Source: UBA10677 sp045532295
GTDB lineage: Bacteria; Bacillota; Clostridia; Christensenellales; Pumilibacteraceae
Direction of reading: 5' to 3'
Assembly: GCA_045532295.1 (NCBI GenBank)
Contig: JAZSFP010000011.1
Location: 1 to 64,000 of the forward strand
DNA: 64,000 bases
Shown piece after piece: positions 56,512 through 64,000 of the stretch. Each line of letters opens with the position of its first letter. The first letter of the stretch is position 1. The notes under the pieces are model-generated. The model did no database searches. It was given only the letters and a program-made list of their open reading frames with translations, and was not told the DNA's origin. Both the position numbers and the translations under genes were made by a program.

Positions 56512-57693
56512 CTACTTTTTCTCGATAATCGCGCCCGACGCTATCACGCTACCGCTCGCAACAACCGAACCTCTACCGATGAGCGCAATCTTGTCCTTAC
56601 TGCTCTGTTCGTCGCCTATAACCGCGCCGTCTTCAATGGTAACGCTTTCGTCAATCATACCGTAATTTATCGTTACGTTCTTGCCGATTACCGTTCCGCG
56701 CATTATTACCGAGTTCTTTATAACGCTACCTTCTCCGATAGTAACGTCCTCGCTAATAACTGAATTAATTATCGTTCCGTCAATCTCGCAACCTGCGGTA
56801 TAAATGGAGTTCACCACGCTACCGTTCTTGCCGATATAAGAAGGTGGAAGGGGTTCGTTTCTTGAGTAAATTCTCATTTGAGGTTCGTTGAGGTTCATCG
56901 CAGGCTCGTCGCCGAGAAGATCCATATTTGCCTCCCAAAGCGAACTTACCGTACCTACGTCCTTCCAGTAGCCCGAGAAGGAGTACGCTTGCATCTTCAT
57001 ACCGTTTTGGAGCATATAGGGAATAATGTTCTTGCCAAAGTCGTTGCTCGAGTTCTCGTCCGCCTCGTCGCGCTTAAGTTCGCGAACTAAAACTTCCTTT
57101 TTGAATATGTACACGCCCATCGACGCGTGATTACTCTTAGGCTCTTTCGGTTTTTCTGCAAAGTCGGTAATTCTTCCCGTCTCGTCAAAACTCATAATAC
57201 CGAAACGGCTCGCCTCTTCCCAAGGCACGTCGATAACTGCAATGGTACAGTCGGCGTTCGCTAAAACGTGTTCAGCGAGCATCTTTGAGTAGTCCATTTT
57301 ATAAATGTGGTCTCCACTCAAGATAAGCACGTTTTCACTATCGTACTTGTCGAGAAAGTGAAGGTTTTGATAGATTGCGTTAGCAGTACCCTTGTACCAC
57401 TCTCCACCACTCTTCGCTTGATAGGGCGAGAGCGTATGCACGCCACCGTAACTGCGGTCTAAGTCCCAAGGCTTACCTCCGCCGATATACTCGTTAAGAA
57501 CGAGCGGTTCGTACTGAGTAAGCACTCCTACGGTATCAATACCGGAGTTGGTGCAGTTACTCAAAGTAAAGTCGATTATGCGGTACTTCGAGCCAAAGGA
57601 AACGGCGGGTTTCGCTATTCCCGAAGTAAGAGCGTAAAGTCTCGTTCCCTGTCCTCCTGCAAGTAGCATTGCTACGCATTTTTTCTTTTTCAT
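56512..57693 (-). CDS. glgC: Glucose-1-phosphate adenylyltransferase
   Basis: A 393-residue ADP-glucose pyrophosphorylase, the committed step of glycogen synthesis. It has AMLLAGGQGTRLYALTSGIA, KPAVSFGSKYRIIDFTLSNC, GTANAIYQN, ILSGDHIYKMDYS, FAEKPKEPKS and a C-terminal left-handed beta helix (SVISEDVTIGEGSVIKNSVI). Overlaps glgB by four bases (ATGA). Confidence 0.96.
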   Translation of the reverse strand: MKKKKCVAMLLAGGQGTRLYALTSGIAKPAVSFGSKYRIIDFTLSNCTNSGIDTVGVLTQYEPLVLNEYIGGGKPWDLDRSYGGVHTLSPYQAKSGGEWYKGTANAIYQNLHFLDKYDSENVLILSGDHIYKMDYSKMLAEHVLANADCTIAVIDVPWEEASRFGIMSFDETGRITDFAEKPKEPKSNHASMGVYIFKKEVLVRELKRDEADENSSNDFGKNIIPYMLQNGMKMQAYSFSGYWKDVGTVSSLWEANMDLLGDEPAMNLNEPQMRIYSRNEPLPPSYIGKNGSVVNSIYTAGCEIDGTIINSVISEDVTIGEGSVIKNSVIMRGTVIGKNVTINYGMIDESVTIEDGAVIGDEQSSKDKIALIGRGSVVASGSVIASGAIIEKK

Positions 57694-59555
57694 CTCTTTT
57701 TCCCCCTGTTATTATTCTTTTTCGTCATATACACACCCGACATAGGCTCGATATCCATCGTAAGCGAATATTCGTAGCCGTGAGACGGGATTTTGTCCGC
57801 CTTGTATTTTACTCTATCTTCGTTCCAGCCGTAGAACGACGAAGATAGGCGCGTAGTGTAAGTTCCCCTGTCCACTCCAAAACGATAACCGTTGAGTTTT
57901 ACGGGCGAGAAGTTGAGCACTACGAGCATTGAGTTGCCCTTTTTGTCAAAGCGTTCGTAAATAAAGACGTTGTTGTGTTTATCGTCCACGACGTGCCACT
58001 TAAATCCGCCCCAGCCTCCGTCCTGTTCCCAAAGCGACGCGTTACGCTTATATACGGCGTTGAGGGCTTTGGTAAAGCGGTGCTGATAGTCGTGAGAGGG
58101 ATAGGTGAGCAAGAACCAGTCGAGTTCGCGTTTTTCGTCCCACTCGATGAACTGACCGAACTCGCAACCCATCATAAGCAGTTTTTTGCCCGGGTGCGCG
58201 TACATATTCATCAAGAAGTTTCTTTGCCCTGCGAACTTGAGTTCGTAGTCGCCCGGCATTTTGTTTATAAGCGAGAACTTACCGTGAACCACTTCGTCGT
58301 GAGAAATGGGCAGAACGTAGTTCTCGTCAAAAGCGTAGGTTAGCGAAAAGGTAAGATTATCGTGGATATCCTTTCTAAAGAACGGGTCTTTGAGCGCGTA
58401 ATCGAGCGTATCGTTCATCCAACCCATATTCCACTTGTAAGTAAACCCAAGACCGCCCTCGCTGACGGGTTTAGTTACCTTGTTAAACTCCGTCGAATCT
58501 TCCGCTATCATCATAGCGTAGGGAAAACGCGAGGCTACTGCGGAGTTGAGTTTCTTAATAAAGGCAACCGCCTCTTCGTTCTCGTTACCGCCCAAGCGGT
58601 TAGGTAGCCACTCCGTTCTACCGTAGTCGTGATAGAGCATACTCGCAACGGCGTCCACTCTAAGTCCGTCCACGTGGTAAAGGTCAAGCCACATACAAGC
58701 GGAAGAGCAAAGTAAGGTTTGAACTTCGCCCTTGCCGTAGTCAAAGCACATCGTTCCCCACTCCTTATGTTCTCTACGAAGGGGGTGCGAAGGTTCGTAG
58801 AAGGGCTGTCCGTCGAATTCGTAAAGCCCGTCGGCGTTCTTTGGGAAGTGCCCGGGAACCCAGTCGATGATTAAGCCGAGGTTGTTTTTGTGAAGTTTTT
58901 CCACGAGATAACAAAAGTCCTCGGGAGTGCCGTAGCGCGAGGTGGGAGCAAAGTAGCCCGTTACTTGATAGCCCCAACTGCCGTAAAAGGGATGCTCGCT
59001 TACGCCGATAAGTTCAAGGTGAGTGTAGCGCATCTTCTTTAGGTAAGGCACGATTTCGTCGGCAAACTTCCTGTACGAATAATAATTACCGTCCGGATAC
59101 TTTCGCCACGAGCCTATATGAGCCTCGTAAATATTTACGGGCGAACAGTATTTATCCTGCGTTTTCTTCTTTTCCCAGTACTCTTCGTCGTTTACTTTAA
59201 TCCTTGATAGCGGATAAACCTTAGCGTTAGTTTGCTTTTCCGTTTCTCTATGTAAAGCGTAAGGGTCGCATTTGTGAATAATGCGTCCGTCCGCCGTTTC
59301 AATAGCGTATTTATAGCCGTCGAAGATTTTGACTTTATCCACGGTAAGCGTATAAATTCCCTCGCCCTCGTTTTCCATAACGCCAAGCGAAGCGTTCCAC
59401 CCGTTAAAATCACCCACGACGCTTACTTTTTTTGCAGTAGGACAAAAAACGGTAAAGGTCGCCCTTCCCGTTTTTTCGTCAAACGAGCAACCCATACGCG
59501 CGTATGCGTCGTACAGTTCGCCTTGATGAAATTTAATTCTTTCCGTCTCTTTCAT
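57690..59555 (-). CDS. glgB: 1,4-alpha-glucan branching enzyme
   Basis: A 621-residue GH13 branching enzyme. The N-terminal CBM48 carries TARFTVFCPTAKKVSVVGDF-like sequence (here GRATFTVFCPTAKKVSVVGD), followed by YEAHIGSWRK, SHPFYGSWGYQVTGYFAPTS, LRVDAVASML (nucleophile Asp), MIAEDSTEF (acid Glu) and LPISHDEVVHG. The start at 59555 is chosen for AAGGAC before it and because the promoter lies between it and an in-frame upstream ATG. First gene of the glycogen-methionine unit. Confidence 0.95.
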   Translation of the reverse strand: MKETERIKFHQGELYDAYARMGCSFDEKTGRATFTVFCPTAKKVSVVGDFNGWNASLGVMENEGEGIYTLTVDKVKIFDGYKYAIETADGRIIHKCDPYALHRETEKQTNAKVYPLSRIKVNDEEYWEKKKTQDKYCSPVNIYEAHIGSWRKYPDGNYYSYRKFADEIVPYLKKMRYTHLELIGVSEHPFYGSWGYQVTGYFAPTSRYGTPEDFCYLVEKLHKNNLGLIIDWVPGHFPKNADGLYEFDGQPFYEPSHPLRREHKEWGTMCFDYGKGEVQTLLCSSACMWLDLYHVDGLRVDAVASMLYHDYGRTEWLPNRLGGNENEEAVAFIKKLNSAVASRFPYAMMIAEDSTEFNKVTKPVSEGGLGFTYKWNMGWMNDTLDYALKDPFFRKDIHDNLTFSLTYAFDENYVLPISHDEVVHGKFSLINKMPGDYELKFAGQRNFLMNMYAHPGKKLLMMGCEFGQFIEWDEKRELDWFLLTYPSHDYQHRFTKALNAVYKRNASLWEQDGGWGGFKWHVVDDKHNNVFIYERFDKKGNSMLVVLNFSPVKLNGYRFGVDRGTYTTRLSSSFYGWNEDRVKYKADKIPSHGYEYSLTMDIEPMSGVYMTKKNNNRGKKR

Positions 59556-59581
59556 AAAGTCCTTCTTTGCAGTCAATGTGG

Positions 59582-59598
59582 GATAAGATTTGCTTATC
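59582..59598. promoter_or_regulatory. Inverted repeat in the glgB leader
   Basis: GATAAG (59582-59587) and CTTATC (59593-59598) with a five-base loop lie just after the predicted transcript start of the glycogen unit. They could be an operator or a small leader hairpin. Confidence 0.35.
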
Positions 59599-59606
59599 TT
59601 AATTAT

Positions 59607-59635
59607 ATTATACAATATAATATTTTAAAAATCAA
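59607..59635 (-). promoter_or_regulatory. Promoter of the glycogen-methionine unit
   Basis: Minus strand TTGATT (59630-59635), 17-bp spacer, TATAAT (59607-59612), about 50 nt before glgB. Confidence 0.75.
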
Positions 59636-59728
59636 TGTTTCTTGGCAAGAATTTTTAGTTTTTTTCCCAAATTTTATACTTTTTTTGCTTTAATTCTCGC
59701 TTTTTTAACCATACCTCTAATTTTTTGA

Positions 59729-59758
59729 TTGACAAAATGCGAGCCGTTAAGGTATAAT
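59729..59758 (+). promoter_or_regulatory. Promoter of the glutamine synthetase gene
   Basis: TTGACA (59729-59734), 18-bp spacer, TATAAT (59753-59758); AAGGAGG at 59783-59789 precedes the ATG at 59794. Confidence 0.85.
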
Positions 59759-59793
59759 TACTGTAAATTTTCTTGGAACACAAGGAGGCCCCT

Positions 59794-61878
59794 ATGACCA
59801 ACGTACCTAAAACTTTCGCCTCTCTCGTCTTTTCCGACGAGACTATGAAAGCGTATTTACCGTCCTCAACCTACGAGGCTTTTAAAGGCTTGGTGAAAGC
59901 AGGTCAACCTCTTACCAAGGAGATTGCTAACGTCATTGCCGATAAAATGAAAGAGTGGGCAATCGAAAAGGGCGCAACGCACTACACTCACTGGTTCCAG
60001 CCGATGACGGGCATTACCGCAGAAAAGCACGACAGTTTCATTTCTCCCGACGACAAGGGCGGAGTTATTATGAAATTCTCGGGCAAAGAACTTATTAAGG
60101 GTGAATCGGACGCGTCCTCTTTCCCCAACGGCGGTCTTCGCTCCACTTTCGAGGCGCGTGGTTATACCGTTTGGGACCCAACTTGCCCCGCCTTTATCAA
60201 AGACGACACGCTCTGTATTCCCACGGCGTTTTGGGCGTATTCGGGACAGGTTCTTGATAAAAAGACCCCCCTTCTTCGCTCCACCAAGGCTCTTTCCGAT
60301 CAAGCGGTTCGCCTTATCCGTCTTTTCGGCAAGAACACTAACTCCGTTATCACCACGGTAGGCCCTGAACAGGAATACTTCCTTATAGACAAGGACCTCT
60401 ATCTTAAGCGTAAAGACCTCATTTTTACGGGTAGAACGCTCTTTGGAGCAAAGCCACCCAAGGGTCAAGAACTCGAGGACCACTACTTCGGCTCGATTAG
60501 ACCGAGAGTTTTAGCGTTTATGGAAGACCTCGACCGCGAACTTTGGGAACTTGGCGTGCTTGCTAAAACTCGTCATAACGAGGCGGCTCCCGCTCAGCAC
60601 GAACTTGCGCCCATCTTTACCGTAGTTAATATTTCCGCAGACCACAACCAACTTACTATGGAACTTATGAAGAAGATTGCCGATCGTCATAACCTTGCGT
60701 GTCTTCTTCACGAAAAACCTTTTGCAGGCGTTAACGGTAGCGGTAAGCATAACAACTGGTCCATTTGCACTGAAGAGGGCGAAAACCTTCTTAACCCAGG
60801 TAAAAAGCCCGAGGAAAATATCCTCTTCCTTACCATTATGGCTGCGGTTATTTCTGCCGTTGACGACCACCAAGATTTACTTCGTCTTTCCGTTGCAAGC
60901 GCAGGTAACGACCACCGTCTTGGCGCGGGCGAAGCGCCTCCTGCTATTTTGTCAATGTATCTTGGCGACGAACTCGAGGGTATTATGGAGGCTATTGCAA
61001 CCGACAGACCCCTCGTTCACAAGTCCGCTCACGCAATGGATATGGGAGTTGCGACTATCCCAACGTTTATGCAGGACACTTCCGACCGTAACCGTACTTC
61101 ACCCTTTGCTTTCACGGGTAATAAATTTGAGTTCCGTATGCTCGGCTCAACGTCAAACATTTCCTGCCCTAACGTAATGATTAATACCGCCGTTGCCGAG
61201 GCTTTCGACCGCTTTGCAACCGCGCTTGAAAAGAGTACGGATATTGAAAAGGACGCTCGCGCGCTCATTAAAGAGACCTATCTTGCGCATCGCCGTATCA
61301 TCTTTAACGGCAACGGTTACTCTGCCGAGTGGACTAAAGAGGCGGAAAGACGCGGTCTTCTCAATCTTCCCACTACTCCCGACGCGCTCGCGCACTATAC
61401 CGACGAGAAAAACGAGAAGTTACTTGCAAAGTACGGCGTTTACACAAATTGCGAGGTTGCCGCTCGTCGCGAAATCTTGCTTGAAAACTACTGTAAAGTA
61501 GTAAACATCGAGGCTCAAACGATGCTCGAAATGACGAACCGCGAAATTCTTCCCGCTTGTCTTGAATATAGCGCGGACCTTTCTAAAGGCGTAAAGAACG
61601 GGGAACTTGCGGGCGTGCCTTCAGAGGCTATGCGTTCACTCTTAAAAAGAGTGGTTGCTCTTTCCGATAGCGCGTACACTCTAACCAGAGCGCTTGAGCG
61701 AGAGGTTGCTATTGCTCGTACTAAGACTGCGGACGTACTTAACTGCTCGCATTATTTTAAGGACAAGGTTATCCCTGCTATGAACGCGCTCCGCTCTTGT
61801 TGCGACGAACTTGAAACGATAGTAGGCAAAGATTACTGGCCCTTCCCCACTTACTCCGAACTTCTTTTCTCGGTATAA
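59794..61878 (+). CDS. glnN: Glutamine synthetase type III
   Basis: A 694-residue GS III, which makes glutamine from glutamate, ammonia and ATP. Family signatures include FPNGGLRSTFEARGYTVWDP, the metal Glu in VGPEQEYFLID, NEAAPAQHELAPIFT, and the substrate region GSGKHNNWSI, with GAGEAPPAILSMYLGDELE. GS III is about 700 residues, against about 450 for GS I. The start at 59794 is preferred to an in-frame TTG seven codons upstream because AAGGAGG falls correctly for it. It is a single gene with its own promoter and terminator; no regulator gene is adjacent. Confidence 0.96.
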   Translation: MTNVPKTFASLVFSDETMKAYLPSSTYEAFKGLVKAGQPLTKEIANVIADKMKEWAIEKGATHYTHWFQPMTGITAEKHDSFISPDDKGGVIMKFSGKELIKGESDASSFPNGGLRSTFEARGYTVWDPTCPAFIKDDTLCIPTAFWAYSGQVLDKKTPLLRSTKALSDQAVRLIRLFGKNTNSVITTVGPEQEYFLIDKDLYLKRKDLIFTGRTLFGAKPPKGQELEDHYFGSIRPRVLAFMEDLDRELWELGVLAKTRHNEAAPAQHELAPIFTVVNISADHNQLTMELMKKIADRHNLACLLHEKPFAGVNGSGKHNNWSICTEEGENLLNPGKKPEENILFLTIMAAVISAVDDHQDLLRLSVASAGNDHRLGAGEAPPAILSMYLGDELEGIMEAIATDRPLVHKSAHAMDMGVATIPTFMQDTSDRNRTSPFAFTGNKFEFRMLGSTSNISCPNVMINTAVAEAFDRFATALEKSTDIEKDARALIKETYLAHRRIIFNGNGYSAEWTKEAERRGLLNLPTTPDALAHYTDEKNEKLLAKYGVYTNCEVAARREILLENYCKVVNIEAQTMLEMTNREILPACLEYSADLSKGVKNGELAGVPSEAMRSLLKRVVALSDSAYTLTRALEREVAIARTKTADVLNCSHYFKDKVIPAMNALRSCCDELETIVGKDYWPFPTYSELLFSV

Positions 61879-61898
61879 GAAAATACAACGAAAAGTAA

Positions 61899-61925
61899 AT
61901 CGCTACCAAGTAATTTTGGTAGCGA
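61899..61925 (+). terminator. Terminator of the glutamine synthetase gene
   Basis: ATCGCTACCAA (61899-61909) and TTGGTAGCGAT (61915-61925), then TTTTTTT. It may also serve addA in the other direction. Confidence 0.85.
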
Positions 61926-61948
61926 TTTTTTTATACCGTATGCGTTTT

Positions 61949-64000
61949 TTAGTGTTTTTTTCGCGGATGAGCAACAAGTTCGCCAAGCGCGAAAGAGTAG
62001 ATAAACATACTCTTAGGTTTAAGATTGAGAATATCTTGCGACGCCGTCATATAAAGTCCGAGTTGAAGGTCGTACTCGCCGGATAGTACCGTTTCAGACT
62101 TGGATGTTTTGTAGTCGACGATAGTACATTTATCGTCTTCCACTACCATAAGGTCGATAACGCCTTGAATAAGCGTTGCTCCGTCGGGGCTATAAATGAA
62201 CTGCTTTTCGCGGTATATTTTCTTGCCTTTAACAAAATCGCCCATAACCTTGTGAGCCGTTCGAAGTTGTTCTTTGTCCACTAATTTTTCTATATTAAAG
62301 GTGGGCGCAATTCTTTCCCACTCACTATCGAAGGGCGCGTCAAAGTCGATAAGTTCCATTGCTTTATGGTAGGCGTTGCCTTTTTCAAGCGCTCTATCGT
62401 CTCCGTCGCCTCCGCCGTGATAGGAAACGACTTCTTCTTCCGCTTTGTCGCTTACGATAGCAGTTACGCTCTTTTTAACGGGTTCGCTCGAAGGGGTATA
62501 ACGAGGCTCAAAATAGCGTTTAAGGTACTCTGCGCTCTCTTCGTTTAGCGGACGAGAAATTCTGCCGTGAACGGTCTTTTCACCCTCTTCCACCTCTTCT
62601 TCTTGCTCTTCAATCTTGGTTAGCGTCTTAAAGCCGTGGCGCATAAACGCTGGGCGCATCCAGTCGAAGAAACTCTTGCCCTCTTCGTACGCCTTTACTT
62701 CCCCTCCCTCGAATATAGCGTCGTTCTCTTTCGCCGTAGCGTACACGAAAAGTTCCTCTTTAGCGCGCGTGAGGGCTACGTAGAGAAGGCGCATACGCTC
62801 TTCGGTAAGCAAAGTGCGTTTTCTAACGGAGGCGGAGAAAGTCAGTTTGTTTTTAAGAATTTTTCTGTTCTCGCCGTCGTGGTTTTGTACGCAAACGCCA
62901 AGTTCGCTATCGCAAAGCACCCTTGAAGAAAGTTCGCGAAAATTGAACTCTCTTGACGAATTCATTAAAAACACGTAGGGGAATTCAAGACCTTTAGAGG
63001 CGTGAATAGTCATTATGCGTACCGCGTTGGTTGCAGGCGGACGCTCGTAGTCGGTATGCTCGTCTTCGAGGTAACGCGCGAACTCGTAAACGCTATCCCC
63101 GTACGGCGAAGAGTTTATAAGCGCGAGAAAACTTTCTAACGCGTCCGTTTTTATTTGCGGTTCGTCCTTTGTTAAAACGTAGCCAAACCAGTTCTTTTCC
63201 GCTACGACTTTACCCACAGTCTCACCGGCGGTATGCGTGTACGAATAATTTAGACATTCGTTTGCGTACTCGAAAAAGGCTTTTAGTTTTCGCGCAATAT
63301 CGTCGCCACTTTCCGCGTACTTAACGCAAAGCGCATAAAAGGATTTTTCCGATAAATCCGAGCGACGAATAGTAGCAAGGTCGTCGTCCGACAGTTCGCC
63401 AAGCGGACTTTTTAGAGCGGAAACGAGCGCAATATCGTCCGTAAAGTCGGTTAAATATTTTAGGAACTGACAGAGCGCGTTGACCTCGTACACCGCGCTA
63501 AAGGACATTTTATCAGAAATGGTTGCGCTTATATTCATTTTGCGAAGTTTTTCGTAAAGTTTACCTACTCTACCACTTCTCGACGAATACAAAACTGCAA
63601 TATCGGAGGGCTGAACGGGCGGTTTTTTCTCACCCTCAGCGTTATTTTTACCCAAAATGATTTGCTCAATCTCGCGAGCAATCCAGTCCGTTTCCACCTC
63701 TTCGTCGCTAACGCTATCGTACAAAACGCCGTCCGGGATAGAATAAACTTCGCTCCTCTCACTCTTCTCTTTTTGGGAAAGTACTACTCTAAAATGCACT
63801 TTTCCCTCGGGCGTTTGCTCCCGTCCCGCCGTAAGTCGAGCCTCTCCTGCGTAGTCGAACTTTCCAAACGAGGGTGTCATAAGTTCGTCAAAAACTTCGT
63901 TGGTTAAACTAAGCACTGCGTTAGTTGAGCGAAAGTTTGCGTTAAGTGTGATAGGCTCAAGATAGCCGTAACGAGAATAATGCTTATACTTATCCAAGAA
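61949..64000 (-). CDS. addA: ATP-dependent helicase/nuclease subunit A (C-terminal part, 5' end beyond window)
   Basis: The frame is open through the right edge (the codon at 64000-63998 is Phe), so this is the last 683 codons of a larger gene of about 1200. UvrD-type helicase motif IV (LNANFRS), V (VRIMTIHASKGLEFPYVFLM) and VI (RLLYVALTRAKEELFV) are followed by the RecB-type nuclease with GVIDLMVVEDD and IVDYKTSK (catalytic Asp, Asp-Tyr-Lys). AddA works with AddB in double-strand break resection. The N-terminal Walker A part and addB are outside the window. Confidence 0.93.
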   Translation of the reverse strand, partial: FLDKYKHYSRYGYLEPITLNANFRSTNAVLSLTNEVFDELMTPSFGKFDYAGEARLTAGREQTPEGKVHFRVVLSQKEKSERSEVYSIPDGVLYDSVSDEEVETDWIAREIEQIILGKNNAEGEKKPPVQPSDIAVLYSSRSGRVGKLYEKLRKMNISATISDKMSFSAVYEVNALCQFLKYLTDFTDDIALVSALKSPLGELSDDDLATIRRSDLSEKSFYALCVKYAESGDDIARKLKAFFEYANECLNYSYTHTAGETVGKVVAEKNWFGYVLTKDEPQIKTDALESFLALINSSPYGDSVYEFARYLEDEHTDYERPPATNAVRIMTIHASKGLEFPYVFLMNSSREFNFRELSSRVLCDSELGVCVQNHDGENRKILKNKLTFSASVRKRTLLTEERMRLLYVALTRAKEELFVYATAKENDAIFEGGEVKAYEEGKSFFDWMRPAFMRHGFKTLTKIEEQEEEVEEGEKTVHGRISRPLNEESAEYLKRYFEPRYTPSSEPVKKSVTAIVSDKAEEEVVSYHGGGDGDDRALEKGNAYHKAMELIDFDAPFDSEWERIAPTFNIEKLVDKEQLRTAHKVMGDFVKGKKIYREKQFIYSPDGATLIQGVIDLMVVEDDKCTIVDYKTSKSETVLSGEYDLQLGLYMTASQDILNLKPKSMFIYSFALGELVAHPRKKH

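Overview
The window is a piece of a bacterial chromosome with low-GC Gram-positive (Bacillota, most likely an uncultured gut-type Clostridia) gene content. The pointers are a complete S10-spc-alpha ribosomal protein operon with zinc-type S4, S14 and L36, a KOW-domain gene between map and infA, a GlgC/GlgD pair, a type III glutamine synthetase, AddA, a split methionine synthase, SipW-type signal peptides and consensus TTGACA/TATAAT promoters with AGGAGG ribosome binding sites. The species cannot be named from sequence alone.

Layout. (1) 1-4167, minus: a giant secreted repeat protein cut by the left edge. (2) 4440-6973: an ion-transporter-family permease (minus), then an EEP-family hydrolase and a shikimate-kinase-like protein (plus). 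(3) 7056-23116, minus: a run of ribosomal protein genes plus secY, adk, map, infA and rpoA, started by a consensus promoter at 23353-23381 with a structured leader of about 230 nt and closed by a terminator at 7006-7040; a second promoter sits inside it at 10805-10834. (4) 23547-27470, minus: a second giant secreted protein, paralogous to the first and sharing its promoter and leader hairpin. (5) 27645-30704: a hypothetical gene, a sialidase-like protein, a membrane-anchored alpha/beta hydrolase, tRNA-Met and tRNA-Glu. (6) 31118-39547: a surface-export locus with a SipW-type signal peptidase fused to four copies of an unrecognised domain, flanked by secreted proteins; a 1.2-kb AT-rich island between 146-bp direct repeats is inserted in it. 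(7) 39753-44772: a small membrane protein, then a sugar-oxidation-type operon (lactonase-like, SDR, GH16, enolase-superfamily dehydratase) divergent from an AraC regulator. (8) 44815-59555, minus: glgB-glgC-glgD-glgA-glgP-amylase-SDR-metF-metH activation protein-metH, apparently one transcription unit. (9) 59794-61878, plus: glutamine synthetase III. (10) 61949 to the right edge, minus: C-terminal part of AddA.

How it fits together. Most of the window is core housekeeping (translation, secretion, glycogen storage, one-carbon and methionine metabolism, nitrogen assimilation, recombination). The accessory part is surface biology. The two giant exported proteins appear to be co-regulated. The 31-39 kb locus looks like a matrix- or fibre-type export module in which a dedicated ER/archaeal-type signal peptidase (Ser/His) processes neighbouring TasA/CalY-like substrates. 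The repeated domain fused to that peptidase, predicted to lie in the cytoplasm, and the island carrying a leaderless repressor beside it are the best candidates for something undescribed.
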